Shown: positions 10,625 through 25,600, counted from the first letter of the stretch. The stretch: 64,000 nt of DNA from Escarpia spicata (GCA_963995525.1 OZ023209.1:30405044-30469043); one strand, 5' to 3'. Program-made: numbers and translations. The notes: generated from the letters alone by a model not told the origin.

Positions 10625-13600
10625 CTACAAACACAAGCACGTCAACGGTCAGTAAAGTAACATGTTACTCCCTGGTAGACCTATTCAATCAAACACCATC
10701 TAGACCTCTCTGGGAAGTATATGACCACGCTTGCAATTAATGCACGAAGACTATTCGTACACAAATATCTACCACTGTCAATAGCCAGGTATTCCATACA
10801 GCCGAGTGAACTCGAGCAACGTGAAGCACAGGATTCGAACCCAAGTTCTCTCGATTGCGAGTCCGACGCTCTAACCACTGAGCTCCACCTTACTGCAATA
10901 GGGTCAGTTCATGGCAAACAATTTCTTTTTGTATTTTTTAGGGTCAGTTTATGATCTAGATGTCACAGAGATTTATTAAACAGATGTTTGATATCATATA
11001 TATTATAATTGTTTTATTTTTGTTTATTAAAAAAAAATGTTGGAAAGTATTGCCATTATAAATGTTATACCATGTTTGGTCTTAGTAGGATTATTCCGTC
11101 ACACAGCAATTTTTTATATTGCTAAATGTATTATTTTGCTGATTCATTTGATTGTGTTTTATTGTTTTCAAATATTGTATTTTTGTATAAATTATACTGT
11201 TTATGCACAACTTATGATTTGCTGTTGGAACAAACAGACTTATTTTCCTTGCCTTATTCTCCCTCCCTTATTCTCCTTCCCTTATTCTCCTTCCTTTATT
11301 TTCCTTCCCTTAGTATCCTTCCCTTACTCTCCTTCCCTTATTCTCTTTTTTTATTCTCCTTCCCTTATTCTGGTTCCATTATTTTCCTTCCCTTATTCTC
11401 CTTCCCTTATTCTCCCTCCCTTATTCTCTTTTTTTATTCTCCTTCCCTTATTTTCTTTCCCTTATTCTCCCTCCCTTATTATCCTTTCCTTATTCTCCTT
11501 CCCTTATTCTCCTTCCCTTATTCTCCTTCCCTTATTCTCCCTCCCTTATTCTCTCTCCCTTATTTTCCCTCCCTTATTCTCCTTCCCTTATTCTCCCTCC
11601 CTTATTCTCCCTCTATCACTCACTAAAAACCCACAATGCTTTCATGCAACAAACATGACCTTTTGATATTAAAATATTACGTTTGTGTGAACAACCTTGA
11701 AGCGTATCCTACTACTTATGACACACCCTTTTCTAAACCTCCACCCCATAAATACCAAGTGTACTGTGAAAACACTTCATTCAGACGTCAATCTTTTAGA
11801 TTTTATGATGGCTGAAGGCTATTAAAACAACTATATTTACTTTGCGCCATAATCATTATGTGGAGTAAGCAGCTAGCCGCGTTCCTTGATAAATAACTGA
11901 TAAAAAACTGCTGCCAGGTAACTCACCCTTATCAGTGCACCTACAAACATAATTTATCTAATCTCAAAAACATTCCCCCACCGGGACGCAAGAAACGGAG
12001 AGGGAGTGATTCTGCATTTCCTGGGTGCTTTAATTAGAAAGAAAGAGGTTAGGTAGAAAAGACACCACGTACGGTATCTATTGCGGAGGAGAGGAAGACT
12101 TTGCACAGTTCCTCGTCCATTAGCGAGTTTGTATCTCTAGCTTTTTTCAATAACATCATAGAAGTTTTTATGTCAACTAGGATATTTATTTTATCATTTT
12201 ACTGCCCTAAATACCCCCCCCCCCGCGACCATGTATTTACTGCCTAGGATCCATACAAGGATTTAGGCGCAATAGAAGCTCCCTTATTATTATTAGAACT
12301 GGCTACATTCACCACTCACAGCCGCAATCCATCTGAGTAAATCCGACTACTAACAAGGAACACAAAAACAGAAACAAAGACAAAACGGCAACCCCTTCCT
12401 GGATAATTTTCTGTCATGCAAGATAACTGTAAAATAAACAACAGATGAATTCTGGCCAGTGCAAGGCAGAACCAGATAAGGTGGCATTCCTAGTGTTTAC
12501 CAATCTGACATTCCGGACTTGCCATAAACGTGCTGAATACAAATAGTTCTTTTGCATCATTAGTTTGAGTGATCTTACGTAAGAGCTGGACAGAGGTTCT
12601 TAGAATGGGTGAGTTTCCCTACAAAGGCCAGGACTTGGCATGAGAACTAGAACAACCTAATACGCACGCCTTTATGCGGGATCAAAGTTTTACCTGTCCT
12701 GGAAATGGACCAGAAAATAGTGGCAAATATAATTTTGCAATTTCTAAACTTGCAGATTAAATCAAATTTTGCTTTGATCACAAGTCACTCAGATGTACGT
12801 GCAACGAAACAGCAGGAACATTGTGTTGTTGTCATAAAAATAAGACTACGTTTTTTCCGCAGCTTCGATTCCCCTTGACAACCACTCGGACAAGTTACAA
12901 TTTTGGCGGACAAGTAGACTTCAAAACTTACTTGTCCAGCAGACAAGTACATAATCTGGCTTATTTCTATTGCTGTCGTGGGTTCAAATCCCAAACAGGA
13001 CAGTATTCTATACTGTAGCCTTTAATTTACCCCACAATTTCTTTATACCAGTTAATTACATTACTAAATAAATTCTGTTACAATCAGATACAATTTATCA
13101 ATTAGCTTAGAAAGAAGAATCTAGGACTATGTAATAATAACTTTATTTATACACTAAAATCCAAAGTAAAAGTTTGTTCAGCAGTGTTTACAAACAATAA
13201 ATAAATATACTAAAGCATAAATATAATAATACAAACAAAGTAAATTTATAAGAATGCCTAAGACTATATCAAACATATGAGTGTGTGTACTGGTAAATAT
13301 AGTTTATAAAAAAATAAAATGCAGGGATTTATTGGTCAATTATTGGCCAACTCATTTATAGAAGTCACCAGTTTGATAGGGGCATTAGAATAATGTATAC
13401 AATATTACAAATTTGTGGGCCAAGTCATAAGGACACATATAGCCAAAACGAACTTGGACAATAAGAGGAGAAAACAGTTTTTTTAGATATTGTATATAAA
13501 ATTTATAAAAACAAGGTACAAAGGACTGGAAAAAGAAATACTGTTAGAAAACTTATGGCGTAGTTAGCTCGAGGAGAAATGACTAGATAATGCTGTCACC

Positions 13601-16600
13601 TGGTGGAGATGTACAACATACAGGTCCAAAAAGTGGTATAAATTACACATGGTAAATCACTCGTGGATTTCTTTGGCCTTGGATGGCAGGCTTGATACAT
13701 ACTGGGAATGAGCATATTAAAAGTGGTCTATTTCACACACGTGTGAGCAGGAAGAAAATCTGCCCCACAGAATGGCCCAAAGTATGTGCTGCCCCCTGGT
13801 GACCATTACGGAAACTACACTTGCAAGTAGGTCGCCACACCTAGGCCAACTCTACTGACACATTACACCTACCGGTAGGCAGAGTGATACAGTGGGAGGG
13901 AAATATTATGACATAATGTCAGGAGAAAGAACTGGAAATAAAACAACAACGTTCTACACCTAAAACTTGTCGAATAGTTGGCATTATCTGATGACGTGAT
14001 TTAGCAGAAGTCACTGATACGGTCATTAGTATAAATAGGAAAAAATATGATCAATAAAATTACACTACTCAGTTGTGGATGAAAAACATAGTTTCCACCT
14101 AAAATAACTTAAAAAAGCCATTAGGCCTTTATTTCCATTGGGGTTCAAATAATGGGTTAATAGGATCCTACATGAAATAATTCATGTAGGCTTTTGAATT
14201 GCAAAACTGCCAGTCTGCTAGATTACTATTTAAAAAACTTCTTGCTAAACCACAGTTCGTATAGAGACTTGTTGAGAATACTCATTATGCAACAAGTTCT
14301 TTCTCAGAATACCTGCTCAAGCATAATGGTGTAATAAAGCATAACTAGTTTGAAAGAGCAATGCTGACATACAACAGAAAGGCAGTCCTTATCAGTCATT
14401 ACCGTAACATTATTCACCATCTTGCTCTTTGAAATAAGGCGTTTTATAATCACTTTGTAGTGTTGTTGTGAGAATCCATTAACAAGTAATTGATGATTGT
14501 TGTACTGCAGACTGGAACCTGATCTCTACAACGACATGTCTCGCTGTCTGTATATTATGTCACTTTAGAAGGGTCTGTGTGTGAAGGAATACAAATCATG
14601 AAACAAAAACAAAGTATTGTAACCTAAATTAGGGTTGTTGACAACATATATAATTCTGTCTACTGATTGTTGCAAGATAGCAATACAATTGACTATTAAT
14701 TAGACCTCCACTGACACTAACTTACCCGGCACTGAATATAGACCTCACTGACACTAATTTACCCGGCACTGAATATAGACCTCCACTGACACTAACTTAC
14801 CCGGCACTGAACATAGACCTCCAATGACACTAACTTACCCGGCACTGACCATAGACCTCCACCGACACTAACTTATCCCGCACTGAACATAGACCTCCAC
14901 TGACACTAACTTATCCCACACTGAATATAAACCTCCACTGACACTAACTTACCCGGCACTGAGTATAGACCTCCACTGACACTAAATTACCCGGCACTGA
15001 GTATAGACCTCCACTGACACTAACTTACCCGGCATTGAGTATAGACCTCCACTGACACTAACTTACCCGGCACTGAGTATAGACCTCCACTGACACTAAC
15101 TTACCCGGCACTGAGTATAGACCTCCACTGACACTAACTTACCCGGCACTGAATATAGACCTCCACTGACACTAACTTACCCGGCACTGAGTATAGACCT
15201 CCACTGACACTAACTTACCCGGCACTGAATATAGACCTCCACTGACACTAACTTACCCGGCACTGAGTATAGACCTCCACTGACACTAACTTACCCGGCA
15301 CTGAGTATAGACCTCCACTGACACTAACTTACCCGGCACTGAGTATAGACCTCCACTGACACTAACTTACCCGGCACTGAGTATAGACCTCCACTGACAC
15401 TAACTTACCCGGCACTGAGTATAGACCTCCACTGACACTAACTTACCCGGCACTGAGTATAGACCTCCACTGACACTAACTTACCCGGCACTGAGTATAG
15501 ACCTCCACTGACACTAACTTACCCGGCACTGAGTATAGACCTCCACTGACACTAACTTACCCGGCACTGAGTATAGACCTCCACTGACACTAACTTACCC
15601 GGCACTGAGTATAGACCTCCACTGACACTAACTTACCCGGCACTGAGTATAGACCTCCACTGACACTAACTTACCCGGCACTGAGTATAGACCTCCACTG
15701 ATACTAACTTACCCGGCACTGAACATAGACCTCCACTGACACTAACTTATCCCGCACTGAACATAGACCTCCACTGACACTAACTTATCCGGCACTGAAC
15801 ATAGACCTCCACTGACACTAACTTACCCGGCACTGAATATAGACCTCCACTGATACTAACTTATCCGGCACTGAGTATAGACCTCCACTGACACCAACTT
15901 ACCCGGCACTGAATATAGACCTCCACTGACACTAACTTACCCGGCACTGAGTATAGACCTCCACTGACACTAACTTACCCGGCACTGAATATAGACCTCC
16001 ACCGACACTAACTTACCCGGCACTGAATATAGACCTCCACTGACACTAACTTACCCGGCACTGAATATAGACCTCCACTGACACTAACTTACCCGGCACT
16101 GAATATAGACCTCCACTGACACTAACTTACCCGGCACTGAATATAGACCTCCACCACCATCTGTAGTCCTCTACTGACAGCTGGAAGTAGGTGAGGGCGA
16201 CAGAGATGGAGGCCGTCACACTGAGTAGGATGGCGTAGACGACAAACAGGATGCCATAGAGGGTATATTGCTCTCGCCCCCATAGCGTCGCGAAGATGTA
16301 GTACAGCTCCACGGAGATGGCACTGCAGACACAGGAAACACTCATTGACTGGCTGCGATGCACGGCAACACAACTGTTTAATTATGCTGCGAAAGAACGA
16401 TCTTTCTAGGGTAAGTCCTTAACATAGCAAATATGAGCAGGATGTGTCTTATTTCAAAGAATGCAGAATAGAACAAGACAAGACAAGTATTAATTATACA
16501 TTCTTCTTAGCAGTCTATTGTTATTTATTAAGTGAACAAACTGGTGAAACATTGGAGTTCAAAACTGTAGGTAAATTTTGCTTGCTTCTAAACATGTTCT

Positions 16601-19600
16601 ATGGCAATATGTGACCCACTATGCCAAAACTAGACGCTTCTCGATATATGTAATATACAGTCGCGCCTCGTTTATAACGCGCCCCATTATAACGCGGATT
16701 CGGTTATAATGCGATCGGTCGTGGACCCCGAATTTCTGCCGCCAGGGGGAAAATGGGCGCTATGACAAACTATATTAACACGATAATAACTGTCAATTGT
16801 TTTGTGTGAAGTTATCCCCGTCTTTGTTCATGACATGTGTATATTGAAAGACTAGTTGACGGACAATAAATTTAACGTTGACGTACAACTGCAACGAATC
16901 AAGTGTGAGGCGCATCACTATGCTGCCGTTGTTTATTCTGCACTGCCAATGCTATCAAAGGTATAAGTTTCTTTGACTATAATTATGGTCAATTTTAACT
17001 TTAGGAACAGTAAATGTGGAGCGAGGTATTGTTTGTTTCGCGCCGACATCAAACGAATCGTTTCCAATCTGCTCATGGCTTCCGTGGATCGCCTGGTTTC
17101 GGTGCCGGGTGGCTTGTAAAGTGCAATTGAAATTCACAAATACGCCTTGCGTTACGTTTTAATACAGCTTAGTAGGCAAGATCAGTTAGCTAACATTGCG
17201 TAACAAATATTAGCTTTTCACTGCGATGAATGGAAAGCAACTGCCTGTACTGGTGCGCCAAAATATTAATTCGTCAACCGCATATGAATTGGTGAATCGT
17301 AATATTGTTCAGCACGGTAAATGTGCTTTCTAAATTGGTATTTTGATAACGATTGAAAGACGAAGGTAAGCCAATTGTGAGCGTACTTATAGCTTTAAAT
17401 CCTTATTCAACGCTAACATAGCATTTGTCAAATCATTTGCGTATTCGGTTGCCGAGTGCCAGGTGATTATTTTAGATCTTACGTCAGCGGTACCATATTA
17501 TCGTTCAGTTGACCGTGGCTTGTTGGTCTGTTGTTTATTTAAAAACGGTACACCATTCCTGAATTTTATTCAGTTCAACATTCAACAATGTCCAACAGTG
17601 TATGACATTTAAACAGAATACACATTGACGCTGGCTGGCAGTTTAATAAGCTTCATAAACTGTGTATAGACTGCGGACGTGCACACTCTGTCTCTGGCTT
17701 CGATGGTGTTCTTCATGCAGCAGCCTCTGATGGCAGATAGGAGAATGCATTATCGCGTCCCGTTTATAACACGGATTCATTTCGTGGACCCCTACTACCG
17801 CGTTACAACGAGGCGTGACTGTATGTCGATTTTTATTGCATATTCGAATAGAGCACATTCAGAGGGGAAACATGGTACCTCAATATTACTAATATTCAAA
17901 CTAGTTCCAAAAATACAGCAAAGTGAATGTCGAAAATGCTGAAAGTATAGTTTTCGAGTAAAACAGCTTCATTGTTTTTACTCCGTCGACTGTGGTTTTC
18001 ATAATTGTAACTGTGGTTCTCACTCTATCAGCTGTGGTGTTCTCTTTGCTAACAGTGGTTTTCACTCAGTCGAATGTGGTTTTCATAATTGTAACTGTGG
18101 TTGTCACTCTATCAGCTGTGGTGTTCTCTTTGCTAACAGTGGTTTTCACTCAGTCGACTGTGGTTTTCATAATTGTAACTGTGGTTCTCACTCTATCAGC
18201 TGTGGTGTTCTCTTTGTTAACAGTGGTTTTCACTCAGTCGAATGTGGTTTTCATAATTGTAACTGTGGTTGTCACTCTATCAGCTGTGGTGTTCTCTTTG
18301 TTAACAGTGGTTTTCACTCGGTCGACTGTGGTTTTCATAATTGTAACTGTGGTTGTCACTCTATCAGCTGTGGTGTTCTCTTTGTTAACAGTGGTTTTCA
18401 CTCAGTCGACTGTGATTTTCATAATTGTAACTGTGGTTCTCACTCTATCAGCTGTGGTGTTCTCTTTGCTAAAGTGATTTTCACTCAGTCGAATGTGGTT
18501 TTCATAATTGTAACTGTGGTTGTCACTCTATCAGCTGTGGTGTTCTCTTTGCTAACAGTGGTTTTCACTCAGTCGACTGTGGTTTTCATAATTGTAACTG
18601 TGGTTCTCACTCTATCAGCTGTGGTGTTCTCTTTGTTAACAGTGGTTTTCACTCAGTCGAATGTGGTTTTCATAATTGTAACTGTGGTTGTCACTCTATC
18701 AGCTGTGGTGTTCTCTTTGTTAACAGTGGTTTTCACTCAGTCGACTGTGGTTTTCATAATTGTAACTGTGGTTGTCACTCTATCAGCTGTGGTGTTCTCT
18801 TTGTTAACAGTGGTTTTCACTCAGTCGACTGTGATTTTCATAATTGTAACTGTGGTTCTCACTCTATCAGCTGTGGTGTTCTCTTTGCTAAAGTGATTTT
18901 CACTGTTCGCTGTAGTTTTCGCATTATTAGCTGTAGTTAGAAACATTGCCAGAAATCATAATAAAATTTCGTAGAAATTTCCGTCGTAAAAAGTGTTTCA
19001 TGACAGAAAATGTTTTCAGCATGTGTGTTTTGGCCTGTAGCTCGTAATGAGCTTCAGCGAGAAGCATCTAATTTTAAATGCTAGGTTATATATTGCAGAG
19101 GCTGGTTGGGCTAATTGTAACACCTTTTGGTGTGCTGTGGTTGGTTCCAGGTGACGGAACAAACCAACTTGTTTTAAAGTAGAATCCCACACCAGTCTAC
19201 CCTAATCCTAACCCTACACTATACACCAATGGGTAGTTAGTCCAGACTTCAGAAAAAACATCAACATTTCTCGCTCACCTGAACGGCAGGAAGCCTCCCA
19301 CAATGCAGTGGGCGAGGGTGGTGCGATACCAGGGCACTGACGGGATCTCACGGGCGATGTTCTTAGTGCGACACGGGGCGTCAAAGTTACTCGCCCAGTT
19401 CTTGCCGAAGATGCCCCCAATCACCGTGAGAGGGTAGCCCACTGTGGGGGTGAAACAAAGGTCAAGGGTCAATGTGAGACAGAACCCTCCGACAGCAACC
19501 AGGGCTTGGTGCAACTGATAATAACAATGTACTTTTATAGTGCCTATATCCTCAGGAATCTGAGCTCAAAGGTGCAATAAACAAGAAACGTTAGGTTTTA

Positions 19601-22600
19601 TGTCATTAACAAGGACCTGCAGTAGTCATCATTGCAGTAACGGGCTATTGAAGAGTTAGGGTGGAACTGTAGTGTTGAACAAATATGTGTCTGTCTCATA
19701 AAAGATAGCTATTGTTTGAGATTACTGCCACAAAATCAAATCAAATTCAAGTAGTTTTCATTTCCATTAAAATTCCACAATTTCCAATTCAATTACAAAT
19801 GCACCATTTCAGTTAGTTCTGTATTCAGTGGGATCAACTGTGTATTCCAGAAGGAATGCTTTTTCTAGTGCACTTTCGCTGACTATGACACTGAATGACG
19901 TCATTGCACATGTCAGGTAGATCGTAATTTGCCTCATCTCGATTGATTGGTGTTCCGGTCTTTCTGATCCATATGGCTTCTTTTACGTGTCTGATTCTTC
20001 GGTTGGATTCCTTGTCTCTATTTTTGCTCCCTCCCAGTCTATGTGTTTTGAGTCCAATCGAGATAAGGGAAATTATGAGCTACTTCACATATACAATAAC
20101 GTCATTCGGCATCATAGGTACTGAAGAAATTGGCGTGCAATGCCAACGAATGTTTCTACCAGGTAAAATTTGTTTGGATATGTAAAAATGAAATTTAAAA
20201 AGAACTACTTTATACCTGCAAACTCTCCCAGAAAATGCATTTAGGGTATATCTCCTGGTCTCCCAAAATACATAAAAATCTCCAACAGTACCCCTCCCCC
20301 TGTCTTCGAGACAGTGCGACAGCATGGGAGATGTGCCGAGACGAGCTGAACCGCTGAATTTCTGGCGAAAAATCTCCAACAGCAACCTCCCCCGTCTTCC
20401 GATGTCACCATCCCAGACAGAGTGATGAGACAGCATGATGCGTGCTGAACTGCTGATGAATCTCCCGGATTTCACCAAAATGTTAATGGGTATATTATTC
20501 TGAAGAATGTTCAGTAATCTGATCTAGATGTTGTATTTGGGGAAGACAGAGACAAGAGGGGCGGTGGTACTCACGGAAGGCCCACAGACAGCCGAGAAGG
20601 ATGACTGTCTCCCAGGGCAGGGCCTGGGTAGAGCCGTATGCCCATGCCACGCTGTTCACAAAACTCCACACGACAAAGAACGGGGCTGTAAACAGACGGT
20701 TGGATCAGACACAGTGGCAGTGTCTCCTGCTTCATGTAGGCGGCATTCACTTCTACTGATTACATCCAGGCTGACGTACAAAAGATGCACACTCCATATG
20801 CATATGGACAATGTGCTCTAAATGTTTCATCTACATATAGAAAGTTTATTTCATCCCATTGACATAATATCATTCTTCTTCTTCTTGGTTGTATACACAT
20901 AATATACACTGATAAACACAGATACACATATAATACACCATACGTATGCATATAGATCATTTATTAATAATAAATAAATCAAAATTTTTTCCAGATGGGG
21001 TCGATCACTCGTATTAAAACAAATGTCGCTATCATAGGAGCCACCCCATTTACATTAATAACAATTATTACATAGGTCCTTTTAACAACAATAATGACTA
21101 TCTCATGTGTGAACATGTGCCTGTATGTGAACCGTATATATGAACCTGTACATGTGTGAACGTGTGCCTGTGTACGAACCTATGCATGTGTGAACGTGTG
21201 TCTGTGTATGAACCTGTGCATGTGTGAACGTGTGCTTGTATATGAACCTGTACATGTGTGAACGTGTGCCTGTGTATGAACCTGTATGTGTGTGAACATG
21301 TGCCTGTGTATGAACCTGTACATGTGTGAATGTGTGCCTGTGTATGAACCTGTGCATGTGTGAATGTGTGCCTGTGTATGAACCTGTGCATGTGTGAATG
21401 TGTGCCTGTATATGAACCTGTACATGTGTGAACGTGTGCTTGTATATGAACCTGTACATGTGTGAACGTGTGCCTGTGTATGAACCTGTATGTGTGTGAA
21501 CATGTGCCTGTGTATGAACCTGTACATGTGTGAATGTGTGCCTGTGTATGAACCTGTGCATGTGTGACTGTGTATGAACCTGTACATGTGTGAATGTATG
21601 CCTGTATATGAACCTGTACATGTGTGAACATGTGCCTGTGTATGAACCTGTACATGTGTGAATGTGTGCCTGTATATGAACCTATGCATGTGTGAACGTG
21701 TGCCTGTGTATGAACCTGTGCATGTGTGAACGTTTGTTTGTATATGAACCTGTACATGTGTGAACGTGTGCCTGTGTATGAACCTGTATGTGTGTGAATG
21801 TGTGCCTGTGTATGAACCTGTGCATGTGTGAATGTGTGCCTGTATATGAACCTGTACATGTGTGAACGTGTGCCTGTGTATGAACCTGTATGTGTGTGAA
21901 CATGTGCCTGTGTATGAACCTGTACATGTGTGAATGTGTGCCTGTGTATGAACCTGTGCATGTGTGAATGTGTGCCTGTGTATAAACCTGTACATGTGTG
22001 AATGTATGCCTGTATATGAACCTGTACATGTGTGAACATGTGCCTGTGTATGAACCTGTACATGTGTGAATGTGTGCCTGTATATGAACCCATGTATGTG
22101 TGCCTGTGTATGAACCTGTACATGTGAGAATGTATGCCTGTATATGAACCTGTACATTGGTGAACATGTGCCTGTGTATGAACCTGTACATGTTTGAATG
22201 TGTGCCTGTATATGAACCTGTGAATGTGTGCCTTTGTATGAACCTGTACATGTGAGAATGTATGCCTGTATATGAACCTGTACATTGGTGAACATGTGCC
22301 TGTGTATGAACCTGTGCATGTGTGAATGTGTGCCTGTGTATGAACCTGTACATGTGTGAATGTATGCCTGTATATGAACCTGTACATGTGTGAACATGTG
22401 CCTGTGTATGAACCTGTACATGTATGAATATGTGCCTGTATATGAACCCATGCATGTGTGCCTGTGTACGAACCTGTACATGTGAGAATGTATGCCTGTA
22501 TATGAACCTGTACATTGGTGAACATGTGCCTGTGTATGAACCTGTACATGTTTGAATTGGTGCCTGTATATGAACCTGTGAATGTGTGCCTGTGTATGAA

Positions 22601-25600
22601 CCTGTGAATGTGTGCCTGTGTATGAACCTGTACATGTGTGAATGTATGCCTGTGTGTGTTATCTGTTTGTTTGTGTTGCCTGTACATTTTAGTGAAGGAG
22701 ACACCAGTTTTGTCACTAGGTGGCACTGAACGAACCTGCGAAGAGGGCAGATGCGAGGTTAATACACCACACCCAGTAGCTGCCCTGCATCTTGCGGTAC
22801 ATGCTGCTTGCCACGTAGCCCGCTATGCCTGCAACACACCACCACAAGTTGGGCCACAGTTCCCGAGGCAGTTTCGTCTGGTGTCAGACATCGATATTTG
22901 ACACTTCAGACCAATTCTGTATATATATATATAGTGATATCATCAAATCAATGTTTACAAACTGTTCTCTGAGGTGAGGAAGGGTGGGGGTTGGGGCCAG
23001 ATGAAAGTAATATTTTGTCTGATACCGGATATCGATATTCTGAGAAGTCAGAAGTCGCTTAGAAGTCATAGACTTACTGATTTGAAAAGAAAATGTTATT
23101 CACATTAATTAGTGGCATAACGTGACAGACAACGTTTACAAAGGCTACCCAATATATGACAGAAAATAAAATAAAAAACTACTGATTTACTTAAATATGT
23201 CAATTGGTTGTAATTGGACTTTCACAACAATTTTGTCATCGTCAATTCAAGTTCTCTCAGCAGCAGCGTTAAAGGCAACTCTGACCTGAACTAGAACTGA
23301 ACGAGACTTTGAGGTACCTTACAAGACGTGAATGAGGCTGTGTTTAATGAACCATGACAGTTGAGAGGTCACTTACATGACGTGAATGAGGCTGTGTTTA
23401 ATAAACCATGACGATCAAGAGGTAACTTACATGTCATGAATGAGGTTGTGTTTAATTAACCATGGCAATCAAGAGGTAACTTACATGACGTGAATGAGGC
23501 TATGTTTAATAACCCATGATGATCAAGAGGTAACTTACATGACATAAATGAGGTTGTGTTTAATGAACCATGACAATCAAGAGGTAACTTACATGACGTG
23601 AATGAGGCTGTGTTTAATAAACCATGACGATCAAGAGGTAACTTACATGACATGAATGAGGCTGTGTTTAATGAACCATGACAGTGGAGAGGTCACTTAC
23701 ATGACGTGAATGAGGCTGTGTTTAATAAACCATGACGATCAAGAGGTACCTTACATGACGTGAATGAGGCTGTGTTTAATGAACCATGACAGTTGAGAGG
23801 TCACTTACATGACGTGGATGAGGCTGTGTTTAATGAACCATGACAGTTGAGAGTTCACTTACATGACATGGATGAGGCTGTGTTTAATGAACCATGACAG
23901 CTGAGAGGTCACTTACATGACGTGAATGAGGCTGTTTTTAATAAACCATGACGATCAAGAGGTACCTTACATGACATGAATGAGGCTGTGTTTAATAAAC
24001 CATGACGATCAAGAGGTAACTTACAATGACATGAATGAGGCTGTGTTTAATAAACCATGACGATCAAGAGGTAACTTACATGACATGAATGAGGCTGTGT
24101 TTAATAAACCATGACGATCAAGAGGTAACTTACATGACATGAATGAGGCTGTGTTTAATGAACCATGACAGTTGAGAGGTCACTTATATTACATGAGGTT
24201 GTGTTTAATGAACCATGACGATCAAGAGGTAACTTACATAACATGAATGAGGCTATATTTAATAAACCATGACGATCAAGAGGTAACTTACATGACATGA
24301 ATGAGGCTGTGTTTAATAAACCATAACGATCAAGAGGTAACTTACATGACATGAATGAGGCTGTGTTTAATAAACCATGACGATCAAGAGGTAACTTACA
24401 TGACATGAATGAGGCTGTGTTTAATAAACCATGACGATCAAGAGGTACCTTACATGACATGAATGAGGCTGTGTTTAATAAACCATGACGATCAAGAGGT
24501 ACCTTACATGACATGAATGAGGCTGTGTTTAATAAACCATGACGATCAAGAGGTAACTTACATGACATGAATGAGGCTGTGTTTAATAAACCATGACGAT
24601 CAAGAGGTACCTTACATGACATGAATGAGGCTGTGTTTAATAAACCATGACGATCAAGAGGTAACTTACATGACATGAATGAGGCTGTGTTTAATAAACC
24701 ATGACGATCAAGAGGTACCTTACATGACATGAATGAGGCTGTGTTTAATAAACCATGACGATCAAGAGGTAACTTACATGACATGAATGAGGCTGTGTTT
24801 AATAAACCATGACGATCAAGAGATAACTTACATGACATGAATGAGGCTGTGTTTAATAAACCATGACGATCAAGAGGTAACTTACATGACATGAATGAGG
24901 CTGTGTTTAATAAACCATGACGATCAAGAGGTAACTTACATGACATGAATGAGGCTGTGTTTAATACACCATGACGATCAAGAGGTAACTTACATGACAT
25001 GAATGTGGCTGTGTTTAATAAACCATGACGATCAAGAGGTAACTTACATGACATGAATGAGGCTGTGTTTAATAAACCATGACGATCAAGAGGTAACTTA
25101 CATGACATGAATGAGGCTGTGTTTAATAAACCATGACGATCAAGAGGTAACTTACATGACATGAATGAGGCTGTGTTTAATACACCATGACGATCAAGAG
25201 GTAACTTACATGACATGAATGAGGCTGTGTTTAATAAACCATGACGATCAAGAGGTAACTTACATGACATGAATGAGGCTGTGTTTAATAAACCATGACG
25301 ATCAAGAGGTAACTTACATGACATGAATGAGGCTGTGTTTAATGAACCATGACAGTTGAGAGGTCACTTATATTACGTGAATGAGGTTGTGTTTAATGAA
25401 CCGTGATGATCGAGAGGTAACTAACATGACATGAATGAGGCTGTGTTTAATAAACCATGACGATCAAAAGGTAACTGACATTACATGAAAGAGGTTGTGT
25501 TTAATGAACCATGACAATCAAGAGGTAACTTACATTACGTGAATGGGGTTGTGTTTAATGAACCGTGATGATCGAGAGGTACCTTACATGACATGAATGA

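Noticed and set aside
12785..13018. tRNA-like B box and GFEPTTA-type translation
   Set aside because: Only a TGGGTTCAAATCCC motif is present. No A box or cloverleaf, and the translation is the familiar artefact of a reverse-complemented B box.
13786..13801. CTCF-like core
   Set aside because: A single motif match in 64 kb is expected by chance, and molluscan CTCF use here is untested.
17992..18896. Hydrophobic [17 protein letters not shown] repeat frames resembling membrane proteins
   Set aside because: Plus-strand reading of the 84-bp intronic satellite. Hydrophobicity comes from the T-rich unit.
17984..18910. 84-bp array as another exon-seeded ladder
   Set aside because: No match to the ends of exon 13 or 14 was seen, and it lies far from both boundaries.
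21098..22726. 542-codon [11 protein letters not shown] repeat frame
   Set aside because: All three minus frames are open because the 34-bp unit has no stop and is not divisible by three. It lies inside intron 11.
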